Origin: an uncultured bacterium
Lineage (GTDB): Bacteria; Bacteroidota; Bacteroidia; Bacteroidales; Bacteroidaceae
NCBI GenBank assembly: GCA_905216095.1
Contig: CAJMSQ010000003.1
Span: 1 to 64,000 of the forward strand
DNA length: 64,000 bases
Direction: 5' to 3'
This document shows, in pieces, positions 33,511 to 42,200 of this stretch (its first letter is position 1; each line of letters begins with the position of its first letter). The translations under genes and the position numbers were made by a program. Below the pieces are notes generated by a model that was given only the letters and a program-made list of their open reading frames with translations, was not told the DNA's origin and did not search any database.

Positions 33511-33633
33511 AACAAATAACCTTCAATATTTACCTCCCCGATGTTAAAACATGTAAACAAGCCTTATTTTTTTACTTTTGGCAGGGCTTGCTTTTCCGGG
33601 AAAGGTTTCAGAACGGTAAATGTGTTGTGATAA

Positions 33634-33665
33634 TTTGTGCGTGAGGGCATAAGTGCGTATATTTG
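33634..33665 (+). promoter_or_regulatory. xerD promoter
   Basis: TTTG at 33634-33637, exactly 20 bp, TATATTTG at 33658-33665; leader of about 58 nt to the ATG at 33728. A further TACTTTTG at 33573-33580 may be a second start. Confidence 0.75.
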
Positions 33666-33727
33666 TGCCTGCGAACTTTCCGGTTTCCCGCTTAACCGTC
33701 GGCCGGCGCCGCATTTTCTTATGACGT

Positions 33728-34660
33728 ATGAGCGTTTTTCTCACGAAATACACGGACTATCTGCTGCTTGAGCGCGGCCTTTCGGGCAACACCCGCGAGG
33801 CTTATGGGCGCGATGTGGCGCGTTACCTGGAATACCTGGAGGCCGAAGCCATCGCCCCCGAGGCTGTCACGCTCGACGACCTGCACCGCTACGTCTGGCT
33901 GCTGCACGACGTGGGCATCTCGCCGCGTTCGGTGGCGCGTGCCCTGTCCGCGCTGCGTTCGTTCTATCGTTTCCTGTTGCTCGAGGGATATATCGAGGAC
34001 GACCCCACGGAACTGTTGCAGTCGCCCAAGACGGGGCGCCACCTGCCCGAGGTCCTGACGCTCGAAGAGGTGGACCGCATCATCGCGGCCATCGACTTGT
34101 CGCACCCCGACGGGCAGCGCGACCGCACCGTCGTGGAGATGCTCTACAGTTGCGGCCTGCGCGTGAGCGAGCTGTGCGGCCTGCGCCTGTCCGACCTCTA
34201 CATGGACGAAGGTTTCCTGCGTGTGACGGGCAAGGGAGACAAGCAGCGGCTCGTCCCCCTGTCGCCCCGCGCCGCCGATGAGCTGCGGCTGTGGTTCTTC
34301 GACCGGAACATGATTGACCCCAAGCCGGGCGAGGAGGACTATGTCTTCATCAGCCGTCTGCGGCGCAAGCATCTGTCGCGCATCACCGTGTTCCACAATC
34401 TGCGACTCTATGCCGAGCGCGCCGGCATCACCAAGAACATCAGCCCGCACACCTTCCGCCACACCTTTGCCACACATCTGCTCGAGGGCGGAGCCGGCCT
34501 GCGGGCCATACAGGCCATGCTCGGGCACGAGCTGATATCGACTACCGAAATCTATACCCACATCGACCGCACGTTCCTGCGGCAGCAGGTGCTCGAGCAC
34601 TTTCCCCGCAACCGGCATGACCGGCCCGGCGGCGACGACATGGCGGAAAAAAACCAGTGA
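33728..34660 (+). CDS. xerD: Site-specific tyrosine recombinase XerD
   Basis: A 310-residue recombinase that resolves chromosome dimers at dif with XerC. N-terminal SAM-like domain (about 1-90), catalytic domain (about 105-295) with Arg145 in SCGLRVSEL, Lys169 in VTGKGDKQR, His241-x-x-Arg244 in HTFRHTFATHLL, His267 in MLGHELI and the nucleophile Tyr276 in STTEIYTHID. Size and the compact N-domain fit the cellular Xer type and not a phage or conjugative-element integrase. It reads toward the repeats at 34669-35241 and converges with the ABC ATPase gene. Confidence 0.92.
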   Translation: MSVFLTKYTDYLLLERGLSGNTREAYGRDVARYLEYLEAEAIAPEAVTLDDLHRYVWLLHDVGISPRSVARALSALRSFYRFLLLEGYIEDDPTELLQSPKTGRHLPEVLTLEEVDRIIAAIDLSHPDGQRDRTVVEMLYSCGLRVSELCGLRLSDLYMDEGFLRVTGKGDKQRLVPLSPRAADELRLWFFDRNMIDPKPGEEDYVFISRLRRKHLSRITVFHNLRLYAERAGITKNISPHTFRHTFATHLLEGGAGLRAIQAMLGHELISTTEIYTHIDRTFLRQQVLEHFPRNRHDRPGGDDMAEKNQ

Positions 34661-34668
34661 CCACTTTG

Positions 34669-34755
34669 GATTTTAACATTTCTTGCTTTTGGCCGAAAAA
34701 TGTTGTATATTTGTAAAAGGAAACAGGGCAGACCCGCACGGTCTGCCCTGTTTCC
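34669..34755 (+). repeat. Promoter-hairpin module, second type (copy E)
   Basis: CTTG (34682-34685), 20 bp, TATATTTG (34706-34713), then the perfect 16-bp stem GGAAACAGGGCAGACC (34719-34734 with 34740-34755). The stem is identical to that of copy C at 18332-18368, while the loop differs. It begins directly after the xerD stop. Confidence 0.75.
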
Positions 34756-34767
34756 GTATGTTCCGGC

Positions 34768-34787
34768 CGGCATTCGTGCCGTTTTTT
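34768..34787 (+). terminator. Small TTCG-loop terminator
   Basis: CGGCA-TTCG-TGCCG (34768-34781) followed by T6. It would end transcripts from xerD and from the copy E promoter. Confidence 0.75.
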
Positions 34788-34836
34788 CGGAAAAAAAGGA
34801 TTTCCTACATGCCTTATACACAGGACAGGGCCGTGT

Positions 34837-34967
34837 GTAGGGACGCGATTCATCGCGTCCGCAGGGGATATTGGGGATTTTATTCGATGTTTCATCGCGT
34901 CCGCAGGGAGCATTTGGGATGTTATTCGATGTTTCATCCCTGCGGACGCGATGAATCGCGTCCCTAC
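34837..34967. repeat. REP-like inverted pair with internal duplication
   Basis: 26-bp arms at 34837-34862 and 34942-34967, same sequence as the pair at 18181-18269. Between them the segment around TATTCGATGTTTCATC occurs twice (34881-34896 and 34923-34938) together with a partial third arm, which makes this pair 42 bp longer than the other one. Confidence 0.75.
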
Positions 34968-35034
34968 GTGCGACAATGATATTGCGATTTTAACACAATT
35001 TGCTTTTGGACGGAAAATGTATTATCTTTGTATT

Positions 35035-35072
35035 GCGCAAGCGCGGAGGACGGCCTGAAACCGTCCTTTTTT
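35035..35072 (+). ncRNA. Predicted tiny RNA of composite copy F
   Basis: Promoter at 34999-35030 followed by a GC stem and T6 ending at 35072, predicting a transcript of about 38 nt. The stem GGACGG/CCGTCC differs from GGGCGG/CCGCCC of copies A and B by a compensated base pair. Confidence 0.4.
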
Positions 35073-35265
35073 CGTATTTGCAAGTCCGTTTCGGGGAGGA
35101 ACCGGCCCTATGATGGGATTTTGTACATGGCATGTAGGACGAACTACATGCCATGTAGGAAAAACCGGTCCTGCATGTAGGCGGAACTACAAGCCATGTA
35201 CGCACCCTGAAAAGTGAGCAAAGGTTAAAAATGTTAATGTCCGGTCCGGCTTTCCCGCTGTCCCG

Positions 35266-35922
35266 TCATCCGTGTCCGAGGCCTGCGGTGTGCAGCCGTC
35301 CCTGTTCCACGCGGCAGACGGCGGAGCAGGCCGCCAGTGCCGCCGTCCGTTCGTCGTGGCTGACCATCACGACGGCGCGTGCGGCGCATTCCTCGGTCAG
35401 GAAGTCGTAAAGGAATGTTTTCGATGCGGTGTCGAGGTGCGTCTCCGGCTCGTCGAGCAACAGCAGACGGGGTTCGCCCACCATGGCCCGCGCCAGCAGG
35501 ACGCGCTGCCACTGTCCGCCGCTCAGTTCGCCGATGCCGCGCCTGTCGAGCCCGCCGAGCCGCATCCGTTCCATCATGGCGGCGGCGCGGCAGCGGTGTT
35601 CCGGCGTGAACGGCCGCCATATCGGTTTGTCGCCCAGCAGTCCCGAGAGCACGACCTGCTCTACGGTGACGGGAAAATGGCGGTCGATGTCGCGCACCTG
35701 CGGCAGAAATCCCGTTGTCAGCCCGTCGGCGCGCTCCATACGGCCCTCGGTGGGGCGCAACAGCCCGGCCATGATGCGCAGGAGCGTGGTCTTGCCTCCG
35801 CCGTTGGGTCCGCCGAGCACGATGAGCCCCGCCGGCGGTATGTCCAGGGATATGTCCGCCAGTATGCGCCGTGCGCCGAAGCGCATCCCGACGCGGGTGA
35901 GTCGTAGGAGCGGGCCGGTCAT
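35266..35922 (-). CDS. Metal-type ABC transporter ATP-binding protein
   Basis: A 218-residue ATPase of the ZnuC/MntB branch. Walker A GGPNGGGKTTLLRI (about 38-51), Q-loop LPQVRDIDRHFP, signature ELSGGQWQRVLLARAM (about 134-149), Walker B RLLLLDEPETHLD (about 153-165) and the switch His in MVSHD. It overlaps the stop side of the metal-binding lipoprotein gene by four bases (ATGA), so they are translated together. No membrane permease gene accompanies them here; one must be elsewhere if the transporter works. Confidence 0.9.
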   Translation of the reverse strand: MTGPLLRLTRVGMRFGARRILADISLDIPPAGLIVLGGPNGGGKTTLLRIMAGLLRPTEGRMERADGLTTGFLPQVRDIDRHFPVTVEQVVLSGLLGDKPIWRPFTPEHRCRAAAMMERMRLGGLDRRGIGELSGGQWQRVLLARAMVGEPRLLLLDEPETHLDTASKTFLYDFLTEECAARAVVMVSHDERTAALAACSAVCRVEQGRLHTAGLGHG

Positions 35923-36752
35923 TTCGCCAGTGCTTTGGCAATTTTCATCATCTCGGCCGGCCAGTCATATCCCAGCGGGTTGATTTCGGTCACCTCGGCA
36001 CCTATCTCCTCGGCCATGCGGCGTGCGGTGTTCGTGTTGTATCCTTTTTGCACGAAAACCACCTTCACACGCTTCTTCCTGCATTCGTCTATCAGCCGGG
36101 CTATGCGTTCGGCCGACGGTTCCTTGCCTTCGTCCTCGACATAGAGCTGTTCGAACCCGTATTCATATGCAAAATACGAGAGCGAGGGGTGGTAGATGAG
36201 AAAAGTGCGCTGCCTGACGTCGGCCAGCATGGTCCTGATTTCGCGGTCAAGGCTGTCCACGCTTTCCATGAAGTCGTAGAGCTTTGCGATGTGCTTGGCG
36301 CGGTTCAGCGTGTCGAGGTCGCACAGCGCGTCGCAGATGTTCGTGGCGATGACCTTGATGTTGCGCACCGATGTCCACGTGTGCGGGTCGCAGCCGTCGC
36401 CGGCCGGCAGGTGCTTGATGCGTTGCGAGGCATTGACGATGTGCAGGTGGGGGATGCTTTCCGTCATCTTGCGCAGTTGTGTCCGCTCGAATCCGAGCGT
36501 CCCGACGCGGATGTAGGCCGCGCTGTTACGGAGCAATTCCATCTGGCGCGGCGTGGGCTGGTAGGTTTCTGGACTGGAACCCGACGGTGTCAGGGTATGT
36601 ACTTCGAAATTGCCGGCTGCCAGTTGCTCCGCAATGAGGCGCATCGGTTCGATGCTGACGGTCAGAATCTGTTTCTTTCGGCCGGCGTCCGACGAGCAGG
36701 AAGCGGCGAGGGCCGAAAGGCACACAAGCAGCGCATAGACGATATGTTTCAT
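35919..36752 (-). CDS. Metal ABC transporter substrate-binding lipoprotein (ZnuA-like)
   Basis: A 277-residue lipoprotein (signal ending LAASC, about Cys20) of the cluster A-I binding proteins. It has the TVSIEPMRLIAEQLAAG start, SSPETYQPTPRQ, GCDPHTWTSVRN (His ligand), IYHPSLSYFAYEYG (His ligand) and a C-terminal GYDWP. The first His of classic ZnuA (in the PHxYEPT motif) is a Ser-Pro-Glu here, so the metal site differs from E. coli ZnuA. The substrate is probably zinc or manganese. A -7 box lies directly before the start codon. Confidence 0.87.
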   Translation of the reverse strand: MKHIVYALLVCLSALAASCSSDAGRKKQILTVSIEPMRLIAEQLAAGNFEVHTLTPSGSSPETYQPTPRQMELLRNSAAYIRVGTLGFERTQLRKMTESIPHLHIVNASQRIKHLPAGDGCDPHTWTSVRNIKVIATNICDALCDLDTLNRAKHIAKLYDFMESVDSLDREIRTMLADVRQRTFLIYHPSLSYFAYEYGFEQLYVEDEGKEPSAERIARLIDECRKKRVKVVFVQKGYNTNTARRMAEEIGAEVTEINPLGYDWPAEMMKIAKALAK

Positions 36753-36756
36753 TTTG

Positions 36757-36764
36757 CAAAAGTA
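36757..36764 (-). promoter_or_regulatory. Candidate internal promoter at the start of the metal-binding lipoprotein gene
   Basis: The minus strand reads TACTTTTG with its last base five nucleotides before the ATG at 36752. A start from here would give a leaderless mRNA. Confidence 0.5.
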
Positions 36765-36780
36765 TTTTTGGGGTGTGGAG

Positions 36781-37239
36781 TTATAGTTCGGCAGCCGCCA
36801 TCCACGTGGATACGAGTATCTGGTAGCGGACATATTTGCCCAAGGCCACGGTCAGCAGCGTGAGGGGCAGGTTGGTGCGCAGGTAGCCGAGGGCTACGGT
36901 GACGAGGCTGCCCAGCAGGGGCACCCAGGCCAGCAGTCCGGCCCACGCGCCATAGCGGCGGACGTAGCGTTTGCCGCGTTCCAGTTTTTCGGGAGACACT
37001 TTCGTGTAGCGCACAATCCATTCCTCGCGCCCGAAGGAGCCTACGACGTAGTTGAAGATGCCGCCCATGACGTTCCCCGCCGTGCCCCAGACCAGCAGGG
37101 CCATGGGGTCGATGCCGGCTTCGAGCAGCCCGAGCATGACCACCTCGGAGCTGAAAGGGAAGAAGCTGCCGGCAAGAAACGCCGCCACGAACATGCCGGC
37201 GGCGCCGTGCGACATGAGCAGGTCTACGATACTTTCCAT
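36781..37239 (-). CDS. VTT domain (DedA/YqaA-like) membrane protein
   Basis: A 152-residue protein of the SNARE-associated/VTT group. It shows FVAAFLAGSFFPFSSEVVMLGLL near the N-terminus, the GNVMGGIFNYVVGSFG motif (about 51-66), and WAGLLAWVPLLGSLVTVALGYLR with a re-entrant type hydrophobic segment (about 97-120). YqaA/DedA proteins act in lipid-carrier or membrane homeostasis; exact role unknown. The ATG at 37239 overlaps the previous gene by 16 bp and begins the conserved part. The metal-binding lipoprotein follows at 28 bp. Confidence 0.85.
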   Translation of the reverse strand: MESIVDLLMSHGAAGMFVAAFLAGSFFPFSSEVVMLGLLEAGIDPMALLVWGTAGNVMGGIFNYVVGSFGREEWIVRYTKVSPEKLERGKRYVRRYGAWAGLLAWVPLLGSLVTVALGYLRTNLPLTLLTVALGKYVRYQILVSTWMAAAEL

Positions 37240-38168
37240 GCGCAGAGGGTGTTGAACAGGAACAGGCCGGCCAGCAGCAAGAGCCACACGATGAACCATA
37301 TATTCATCCATCGGCCGCGGGCCAGGGCGAAATAGTGGGCGGCCAGCGGCGCGGTGTTGGTGACAAGCAGCGGAAACAACAGGTCAAAACGGGAGGGAAG
37401 CAGGGCTGTGCCGGACAGCAGCAGGACTTCTTGCAGAATAATGGCATAGAAGTACATGCGGACGCGTATCTTGTCGCCGAAAGCCGTGCGCAGGAAGTGC
37501 ACGACCGACATCAGGGCCAGCACACCCGTAAGGATGAGCGATGCCGCCTGCGGCCCGGTGAGCAGCGTGTAGTCGGGCGGGGTGAAGCGGAAGGCGGAGA
37601 GGAAATTCTCCCACGCCTGCGGCAGGTCGCCTTGCCACATCAACAGGCCCGTGGCCAGCCAGTAGGGCGTGACAAGTCCGAACAGCCCGGCCATGAATGT
37701 ACGGCCCGTGAGCGCACGCAGCGGAAAGGCCAGTCCGGCATAGCAGGCAGCCGAGAGCAGAAGCAGCGGAGGCCAGCACAGGCTGCCGGCGGACAACAGC
37801 AGGAAGACATGGAAGACTTCGCCGGCGTCACGCGGTTGCTGGTAGGCGGCGAACAGCGGAAAGTAGGAGGCCGCCAGGCAGACCGCGGGCAGCATGGAGA
37901 CGGACAGGGGGTGCAGGAATACGCAAACCGACATCAGGGCCAGGTAGACGCTGCTGACCATGCGTGAGCGGATACGCAGCAGGGCGTTGCGGTTGTTCAG
38001 CTCGACTAAAAGATAGGACACGAGGCCCGTGACGGCCAGACCGCCCCAAAGCGTTGCGTCGCCCGCGTCGGGCAACACCCAGACGAGTGTCGCGAGAGCG
38101 GCCGTGGCGGGTAGCGTGAACATGCCCGTCACCACTTTGTCCCTGAACGTCTTTTCCTGAAACATCAA
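37224..38168 (-). CDS. Polytopic membrane protein of unknown function
   Basis: A 314-residue protein with about nine hydrophobic segments (for example [55 protein letters not shown]). No named motif is recognised. Similar genes next to purD occur in other Bacteroidales, as far as I recall. Its ATG overlaps the purD stop by four bases and its own end overlaps the VTT gene by 16 bp, so it lies in a tightly packed operon. Possible roles in envelope transport are guesswork. Confidence 0.75.
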   Translation of the reverse strand: MMFQEKTFRDKVVTGMFTLPATAALATLVWVLPDAGDATLWGGLAVTGLVSYLLVELNNRNALLRIRSRMVSSVYLALMSVCVFLHPLSVSMLPAVCLAASYFPLFAAYQQPRDAGEVFHVFLLLSAGSLCWPPLLLLSAACYAGLAFPLRALTGRTFMAGLFGLVTPYWLATGLLMWQGDLPQAWENFLSAFRFTPPDYTLLTGPQAASLILTGVLALMSVVHFLRTAFGDKIRVRMYFYAIILQEVLLLSGTALLPSRFDLLFPLLVTNTAPLAAHYFALARGRWMNIWFIVWLLLLAGLFLFNTLCAWKVS

Positions 38169-39430
38169 AGGTCTGCGCCGATGTCGGTACGGTAGTATTT
38201 CTTCTCAAATGCAATCTTCGACGCGCCTTCCATGGACTTGGCCAGCGCTTCGGCGCGGTCGGCGCCGTACGAGCTCACGGCAATGACGCGGCCGCCCGCG
38301 GTGACCAGACGTCCGTCCTTGATGGCCGTGCCGGCATGGAACACCACGCTGTCGCCCATGTCGGGAACGTCGATGGGGAATCCCTTGTCGTAGCTGCCGG
38401 GATAGCCGCCCGAGACGCACATGACGCATACCGCGGCGCGCGGGTCTGTCTCAATGGGCCGTTGGTCGAGGTCGCCGGCGGCCACGCCCTCGAACAGCTC
38501 GACGAGGTCGCTCTTCAGGCGGAGCATCACGGTCTCCGTCTCCGGGTCGCCCATGCGACAGTTGTATTCAATGACTTTCGGTTGTCCCTGGCAGTCAATG
38601 AGGCCGAAGAAGATAAAGCCTTTGTAGTCGATGCCCTCGGCTGCGAGCCCCTCGACCGTGGAACGGATGATTTCGTCCTCGACCTTCTTCATCCATACCC
38701 CGTCGGCGAACGGTACAGGTGAGACACTGCCCATGCCACCCGTATTGAGACCGGTGTCGCCCTCGCCGATGCGCTTGTAATCCTTGGCTTCGGGAAGAAT
38801 TTTATAGTGCTTGCCGTCCGTGAGCACGAAGACGGAACATTCGATGCCGCTCAGAAACTCTTCTATGACGACGCGCGCCGAAGCTACCCCGAACATGCCG
38901 CCGAGCATGTCGCGGAGTTCGCGCTGTGCCTCGGCGAGTGTGGGGACTATCAGCACACCCTTGCCGGCACAGAGGCCGTCTGCCTTCAGCACATAAGGCG
39001 GCCGGAGCGTCTCAAGAAAGCGGCAGCCGTCTTCGACATGCTCTCCGTCGAACGTGGCATAGGCGGCCGTCGGGATATGATGGCGCTGCATGAAGCCTTT
39101 CGCGAAGTCTTTCGAGCCTTCGAGCACGGCTCCGGCCTTCGACGGGCCGATTACGGGCACCGACTTGAGCAGGGAGTGCGCGCCGAAATAGTCGTAGATG
39201 CCTTTCACTAAAGGGTCTTCCGGGCCTACCACTACCATATCTATCTCAAAGTCTATGACAAATTGCGCGATAGCGTCGAAGTCGTCGGCCTTGATGTCCA
39301 CGTTCTCGCCCACGGAAGCCGTTCCGGCGTTGCCGGGTGCTATGTAGAGTTTCTCAACCTTAGGACTCTGTGCGATTTTCCATGCCAAAGCGTGCTCGCG
39401 GCCGCCGCTACCCAAAAGTAAAAGTTTCAT
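38165..39430 (-). CDS. purD: Phosphoribosylamine-glycine ligase
   Basis: A 421-residue ATP-grasp enzyme of purine synthesis that joins glycine to phosphoribosylamine. Seen: [18 protein letters not shown] at the start (the family start), [12 protein letters not shown] (about 68-79), [34 protein letters not shown], the ATP-grasp [23 protein letters not shown], and [12 protein letters not shown]. Length is usual. It heads a minus-strand operon with four further genes. A promoter with -33 and -7 elements lies at 39460-39490. Confidence 0.97.
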   Translation of the reverse strand: MKLLLLGSGGREHALAWKIAQSPKVEKLYIAPGNAGTASVGENVDIKADDFDAIAQFVIDFEIDMVVVGPEDPLVKGIYDYFGAHSLLKSVPVIGPSKAGAVLEGSKDFAKGFMQRHHIPTAAYATFDGEHVEDGCRFLETLRPPYVLKADGLCAGKGVLIVPTLAEAQRELRDMLGGMFGVASARVVIEEFLSGIECSVFVLTDGKHYKILPEAKDYKRIGEGDTGLNTGGMGSVSPVPFADGVWMKKVEDEIIRSTVEGLAAEGIDYKGFIFFGLIDCQGQPKVIEYNCRMGDPETETVMLRLKSDLVELFEGVAAGDLDQRPIETDPRAAVCVMCVSGGYPGSYDKGFPIDVPDMGDSVVFHAGTAIKDGRLVTAGGRVIAVSSYGADRAEALAKSMEGASKIAFEKKYYRTDIGADL

Positions 39431-39459
39431 TGTTTTGATTTTAATTCGGATTAAGACTG

Positions 39460-39490
39460 CAAAATTAATGTTTGGACGGAAAAGGACCAA
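39460..39490 (-). promoter_or_regulatory. purD operon promoter
   Basis: Minus strand: TTGG (39487-39490), 19 bp, TAATTTTG (39460-39467), about 29 bp upstream of the ATG at 39430. Confidence 0.6.
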
Positions 39491-39575
39491 GCAAAATCCG
39501 GCTATTTCTCGTTCAACGGACACACATACAGAACTTTCGGCCGCCCATGCGGCATCCCGTTTCCTCAAAGTGACT

Positions 39576-39617
39576 GAAAAAGCGGCGGACATCCGATTTC
39601 TGTGTCGGAAGTCCGCC
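39576..39617 (-). terminator. Intrinsic terminator of metY
   Basis: On the minus strand GGCGGAC (39611-39617) and inner CCGA (39605-39608) pair with TCGG (39593-39596) and GTCCGCC (39584-39590), followed by GCTTTTTC. It separates metY from purD. Confidence 0.8.
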
Positions 39618-39685
39618 GCCGGTTTCGTTTCCGGTGCTTTCCCTTCTCCTTATATATTATATAGGAGTGTCCGGGTGCGTTCCGG

Positions 39686-40969
39686 TCATACTTTGTCGAG
39701 GGCCTGCCGGATGTCCGCAAGGATGTCTTCGGCGTCTTCTATGCCTACGGACAAGCGGATGAGGTCCGGTGCGATGCCGGCCTCGCGCAGTTGCTCGTCG
39801 GATAGTTGCCGGTGCGTGTGGCTGGCGGGATGCAGCACGCAGGTGCGGGCATCGGCCACGTGGGTCACGATGCAAATCATCTTAAGACTGTCCATGAAGC
39901 GTATTGCGTCCTCGCGAGTTCCTTTCAGCCCGAAGGCAATCACTCCGCAGCCGCCGTCGGGCAGGTATTTCCCGGCGAGCGCGTGGTCTTTGTCCGTGGG
40001 AAGTCCGGCGTAGTTCACCCAAGCCACGCGCGGGTCCGAGCTGAGGAATTCCGCCACGGTCTGCGCGTTCTCGCAATGGCGCTTCATGCGCAGATGGAGC
40101 GTTTCGAGTCCGAGATTGAGCAGGAAAGCGTTTTCGGGGCTTTGGATGGAGCCGAGGTCACGCATAAGTGTGGCCGTCGCCTTGGTGATGTAAGCCATCT
40201 TGCCGAAGGCTTCGGCGAACGCAAGTCCGTGATAGCTCTCGTCAGGCTCGCACAAGCCGGGAAACTTGGCGGCCTGCGCTTTCCAATCGAAGTTTCCGCT
40301 GTCCACAATGCAGCCTCCGACGGCACAGGCATGGCCGTCCATGTACTTAGTCGTGCTGTGTGTGACAATATCCGCGCCCCACTCGAACGGACGACAGTTG
40401 ATGGGCGTGGCGAAAGTATTGTCCACAATGAGGGGCACGCCGTGACGGTGGGCCAGGCGGGCAAAGCGTTCGATGTCGAATACTCTTCCGCCGGGGTTGG
40501 ATATGGTTTCGCCGAAGAAGCACTTTGTCTCGGGGCGGAAGGCCTTTTCAATTTCCTCGTCCGAGGCTTCCGGGTCGATGAAGGTGCAGTCTATGCCCAA
40601 TTTCTTCATGGTTACGCCGAAGAGGTTGTAGGTCCCGCCGTAAATGTTGTTCGATGTAATGAAGTGGTCGCCTGCCTCGCAGATGTTGAACACGGCGAAA
40701 AAGTTGGCGGCCTGTCCGCTCGACGTGAGCATCGCGGCGACACCGCCTTCGAGCGCGGCGATTTTCGCGGCTACCGCGTCGTTGGTCGGATTTTGCAGGC
40801 GTGAATAGAAATAGCCGCTCTCCTTCAGGTCGAACAGGCGTGCCATCTGCTCGCTGTCGTCATACTTGAAGGTGGTGCTTTGGTAGATGGGTAACACGCG
40901 CGGCTCGCCTTTTTTGGGTGTCCAGCCGGCTTGTACGCAGAGCGTACCGAGATGTTCCTTTGCTTTCAT
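39686..40969 (-). CDS. metY: O-acetylhomoserine sulfhydrylase (Cys/Met metabolism PLP enzyme)
   Basis: A 427-residue enzyme making homocysteine from O-acetylhomoserine and sulfide. It shows TLCVQAGWTPKKGEPRVLPIYQSTTF at the N-terminus, the TSSGQAANFF segment, PLP-binding THSTTKYMDGH with the Lys, and the C-terminal SVGIEDAEDILADI. The long insertions after the PLP site fit MetY and not MetB/MetC. The short upstream region (40970-41010) is too small for a SAM riboswitch. It is transcribed away from rlpA, behind a 17-bp inverted repeat. Confidence 0.93.
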   Translation of the reverse strand: MKAKEHLGTLCVQAGWTPKKGEPRVLPIYQSTTFKYDDSEQMARLFDLKESGYFYSRLQNPTNDAVAAKIAALEGGVAAMLTSSGQAANFFAVFNICEAGDHFITSNNIYGGTYNLFGVTMKKLGIDCTFIDPEASDEEIEKAFRPETKCFFGETISNPGGRVFDIERFARLAHRHGVPLIVDNTFATPINCRPFEWGADIVTHSTTKYMDGHACAVGGCIVDSGNFDWKAQAAKFPGLCEPDESYHGLAFAEAFGKMAYITKATATLMRDLGSIQSPENAFLLNLGLETLHLRMKRHCENAQTVAEFLSSDPRVAWVNYAGLPTDKDHALAGKYLPDGGCGVIAFGLKGTREDAIRFMDSLKMICIVTHVADARTCVLHPASHTHRQLSDEQLREAGIAPDLIRLSVGIEDAEDILADIRQALDKV

Positions 40970-41010
40970 TGGGCTTATATATAATGGTGTGTGCTGTGTG
41001 CGTGCCTAAA

Positions 41011-41069
41011 CGGCATCCGGCACGGACTTTCCGCCTTGCCTTCCTGCGGAGTGTCCGTGCCGGATGCCG
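41011..41069 (-). terminator. 17-bp inverted repeat between rlpA and metY
   Basis: CGGCATCCGGCACGGAC (41011-41027) pairs perfectly with GTCCGTGCCGGATGCCG (41053-41069) over a 25-nt loop. On the minus strand it follows rlpA and is followed by only a short TTT, so it is a weak or 3'-stabilising terminator. Confidence 0.6.
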
Positions 41070-41138
41070 TCAGCGCGGCCTTTTGCCGCTGCTTTGTCGT
41101 GTCCGCACCGGCTGCATGCCGAGGTGCGCTTGTGTGTA

Positions 41139-41771
41139 TCAGCCGTTGCCGCCTTTTTTCGCGGTGTTTCCGGCCTGTGCGGCCATCTTACCGTCGAGTA
41201 TGCGCCATGTCAGCTTTTCTTTTTCCTTTTTCATGTAGACCGCCGTGCGACGCTGTGCTTCTTTGATGCGTGCCTGTTCGCGGTCGGCGCGTTCCTGTGC
41301 CCTCCATTCCGACAGGGTGTGGTAATCACCCGTCGTGGGGTCGATGAGTTTCAGTTCGGGAAGTCTGTTGCTCCCGCCCTTCATTCTTCCGTCCGCGGCG
41401 TTCCGTCCGAGTTTCTCTATCTCGACGCTGGCTACGCCCGAGGCCACCATGCCTATTTCCTTGGCAGCGGCGAACGAGAGGTCGATGACGCGGCCGCGCA
41501 CGAAGGGACCGCGGTCGGTCACCTTGACAACGACTTCGCGTCCGTTCTTGGCGTTGCGTACCTTAAGGAGTGTGCCGAAGGGCAAGGTGCGGTGCGCGCA
41601 CGTCAGACTGTCTTTGTGATAAGTGGAGCCGTCGCTCATCCGACGACCATGGAATTTGTTGCCGTAGTAAGTAGCCTTGCCGACGGTCACGTCCTGCGCG
41701 GTTACGCTTACGGCCATAAAAAATGCAATAATGCCGGTAATAATAATAGAATACCTTAATTTCATCTTCAT
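41139..41771 (-). CDS. RlpA-like septal ring lytic transglycosylase family protein
   Basis: A 210-residue exported protein: signal peptide (IIITGIIAFFMAVSVTAQ), then a double-psi beta-barrel (about 28-115) with GKATYYGNKFHGRRMSDG, TCAHRTLPFGTLLKVRN and KVTDRGPFVRGRVIDLS. In RlpA this domain cuts denuded glycan strands at the septum. The C-terminal SPOR domain of E. coli RlpA is absent; a Lys/Arg/Glu-rich helix follows instead. The start could be at the third codon (MKLRY). Its promoter lies about 150 bp upstream. Confidence 0.88.
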   Translation of the reverse strand: MKMKLRYSIIITGIIAFFMAVSVTAQDVTVGKATYYGNKFHGRRMSDGSTYHKDSLTCAHRTLPFGTLLKVRNAKNGREVVVKVTDRGPFVRGRVIDLSFAAAKEIGMVASGVASVEIEKLGRNAADGRMKGGSNRLPELKLIDPTTGDYHTLSEWRAQERADREQARIKEAQRRTAVYMKKEKEKLTWRILDGKMAAQAGNTAKKGGNG

Positions 41772-41916
41772 TTATTTGCCACGAAGAAAAGCGGGAATTC
41801 TGTAAAACCGCTTGTCGGACGCCTTGTGCCCGGACGGGCCGCAGGCGTGCTCGGAACGGGCGTAACGGAAGGAACAAACGACCGCATGGCGAGCCTCTTC
41901 GTGTGGTTTTCGGGTG

Positions 41917-41949
41917 CAAATTTACGACTTTTTATCGAAACGGCCAACC
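41917..41949 (-). promoter_or_regulatory. Probable rlpA promoter
   Basis: Minus strand: TTGG (within 41944-41949), 19 bp, TAAATTTG (41917-41924). Leader of about 140 nt. The rest of 41772-42200 shows no gene that I can support. Confidence 0.5.
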
Positions 41950-42200
41950 TGTTCCGGTTAATTATCACCACTTTAACTTTTCCGCAGCCCTGTTTCCGCC
42001 GCTCCGAATCCGGTGCATCCCCTTTGCCGGCGGGCGTTCGGCGGTGTGCGGATGCCGTGTCGCGGAAACCGGGAGCGTGTTGTTTTTTAACATTCGTGCT
42101 TCCGCAGCGGCTTTTCCATACATAAATGTTGTTTTTCATGTAATAAATCGTAAAAAAGCACGCCTAAAGTGCAGAAACAAGGGATATCATGCGTTATTTG

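Larger units (their letters stand above)
34837..35241 (+). repeat. Composite intergenic repeat, copy F (complete)
   Basis: REP-like pair (34837-34967), 31 bases, TTTG (34999-35002), 20 bp, TATCTTTG (35023-35030), hairpin GGACGG/CCGTCC (35048-35053, 35061-35066) with T6, 50 bases, four palindromic units (35123, 35144, 35166, 35187; to 35201), and GTTAAAAATGTTAAT (35224-35238). It sits between the convergent xerD and ABC ATPase genes. The stem bases differ from copies A and B but pair in the same way. Confidence 0.9.

Noticed and set aside
33728..34660. Integrase of a mobile element
   Set aside because: Length, motifs and usual neighbourhood fit housekeeping XerD; no attachment sites or cargo genes follow.
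40970..41138. SAM riboswitch upstream of metY
   Set aside because: Only about 40 bp separate the start codon from a terminator-like inverted repeat, and no riboswitch core is recognisable.
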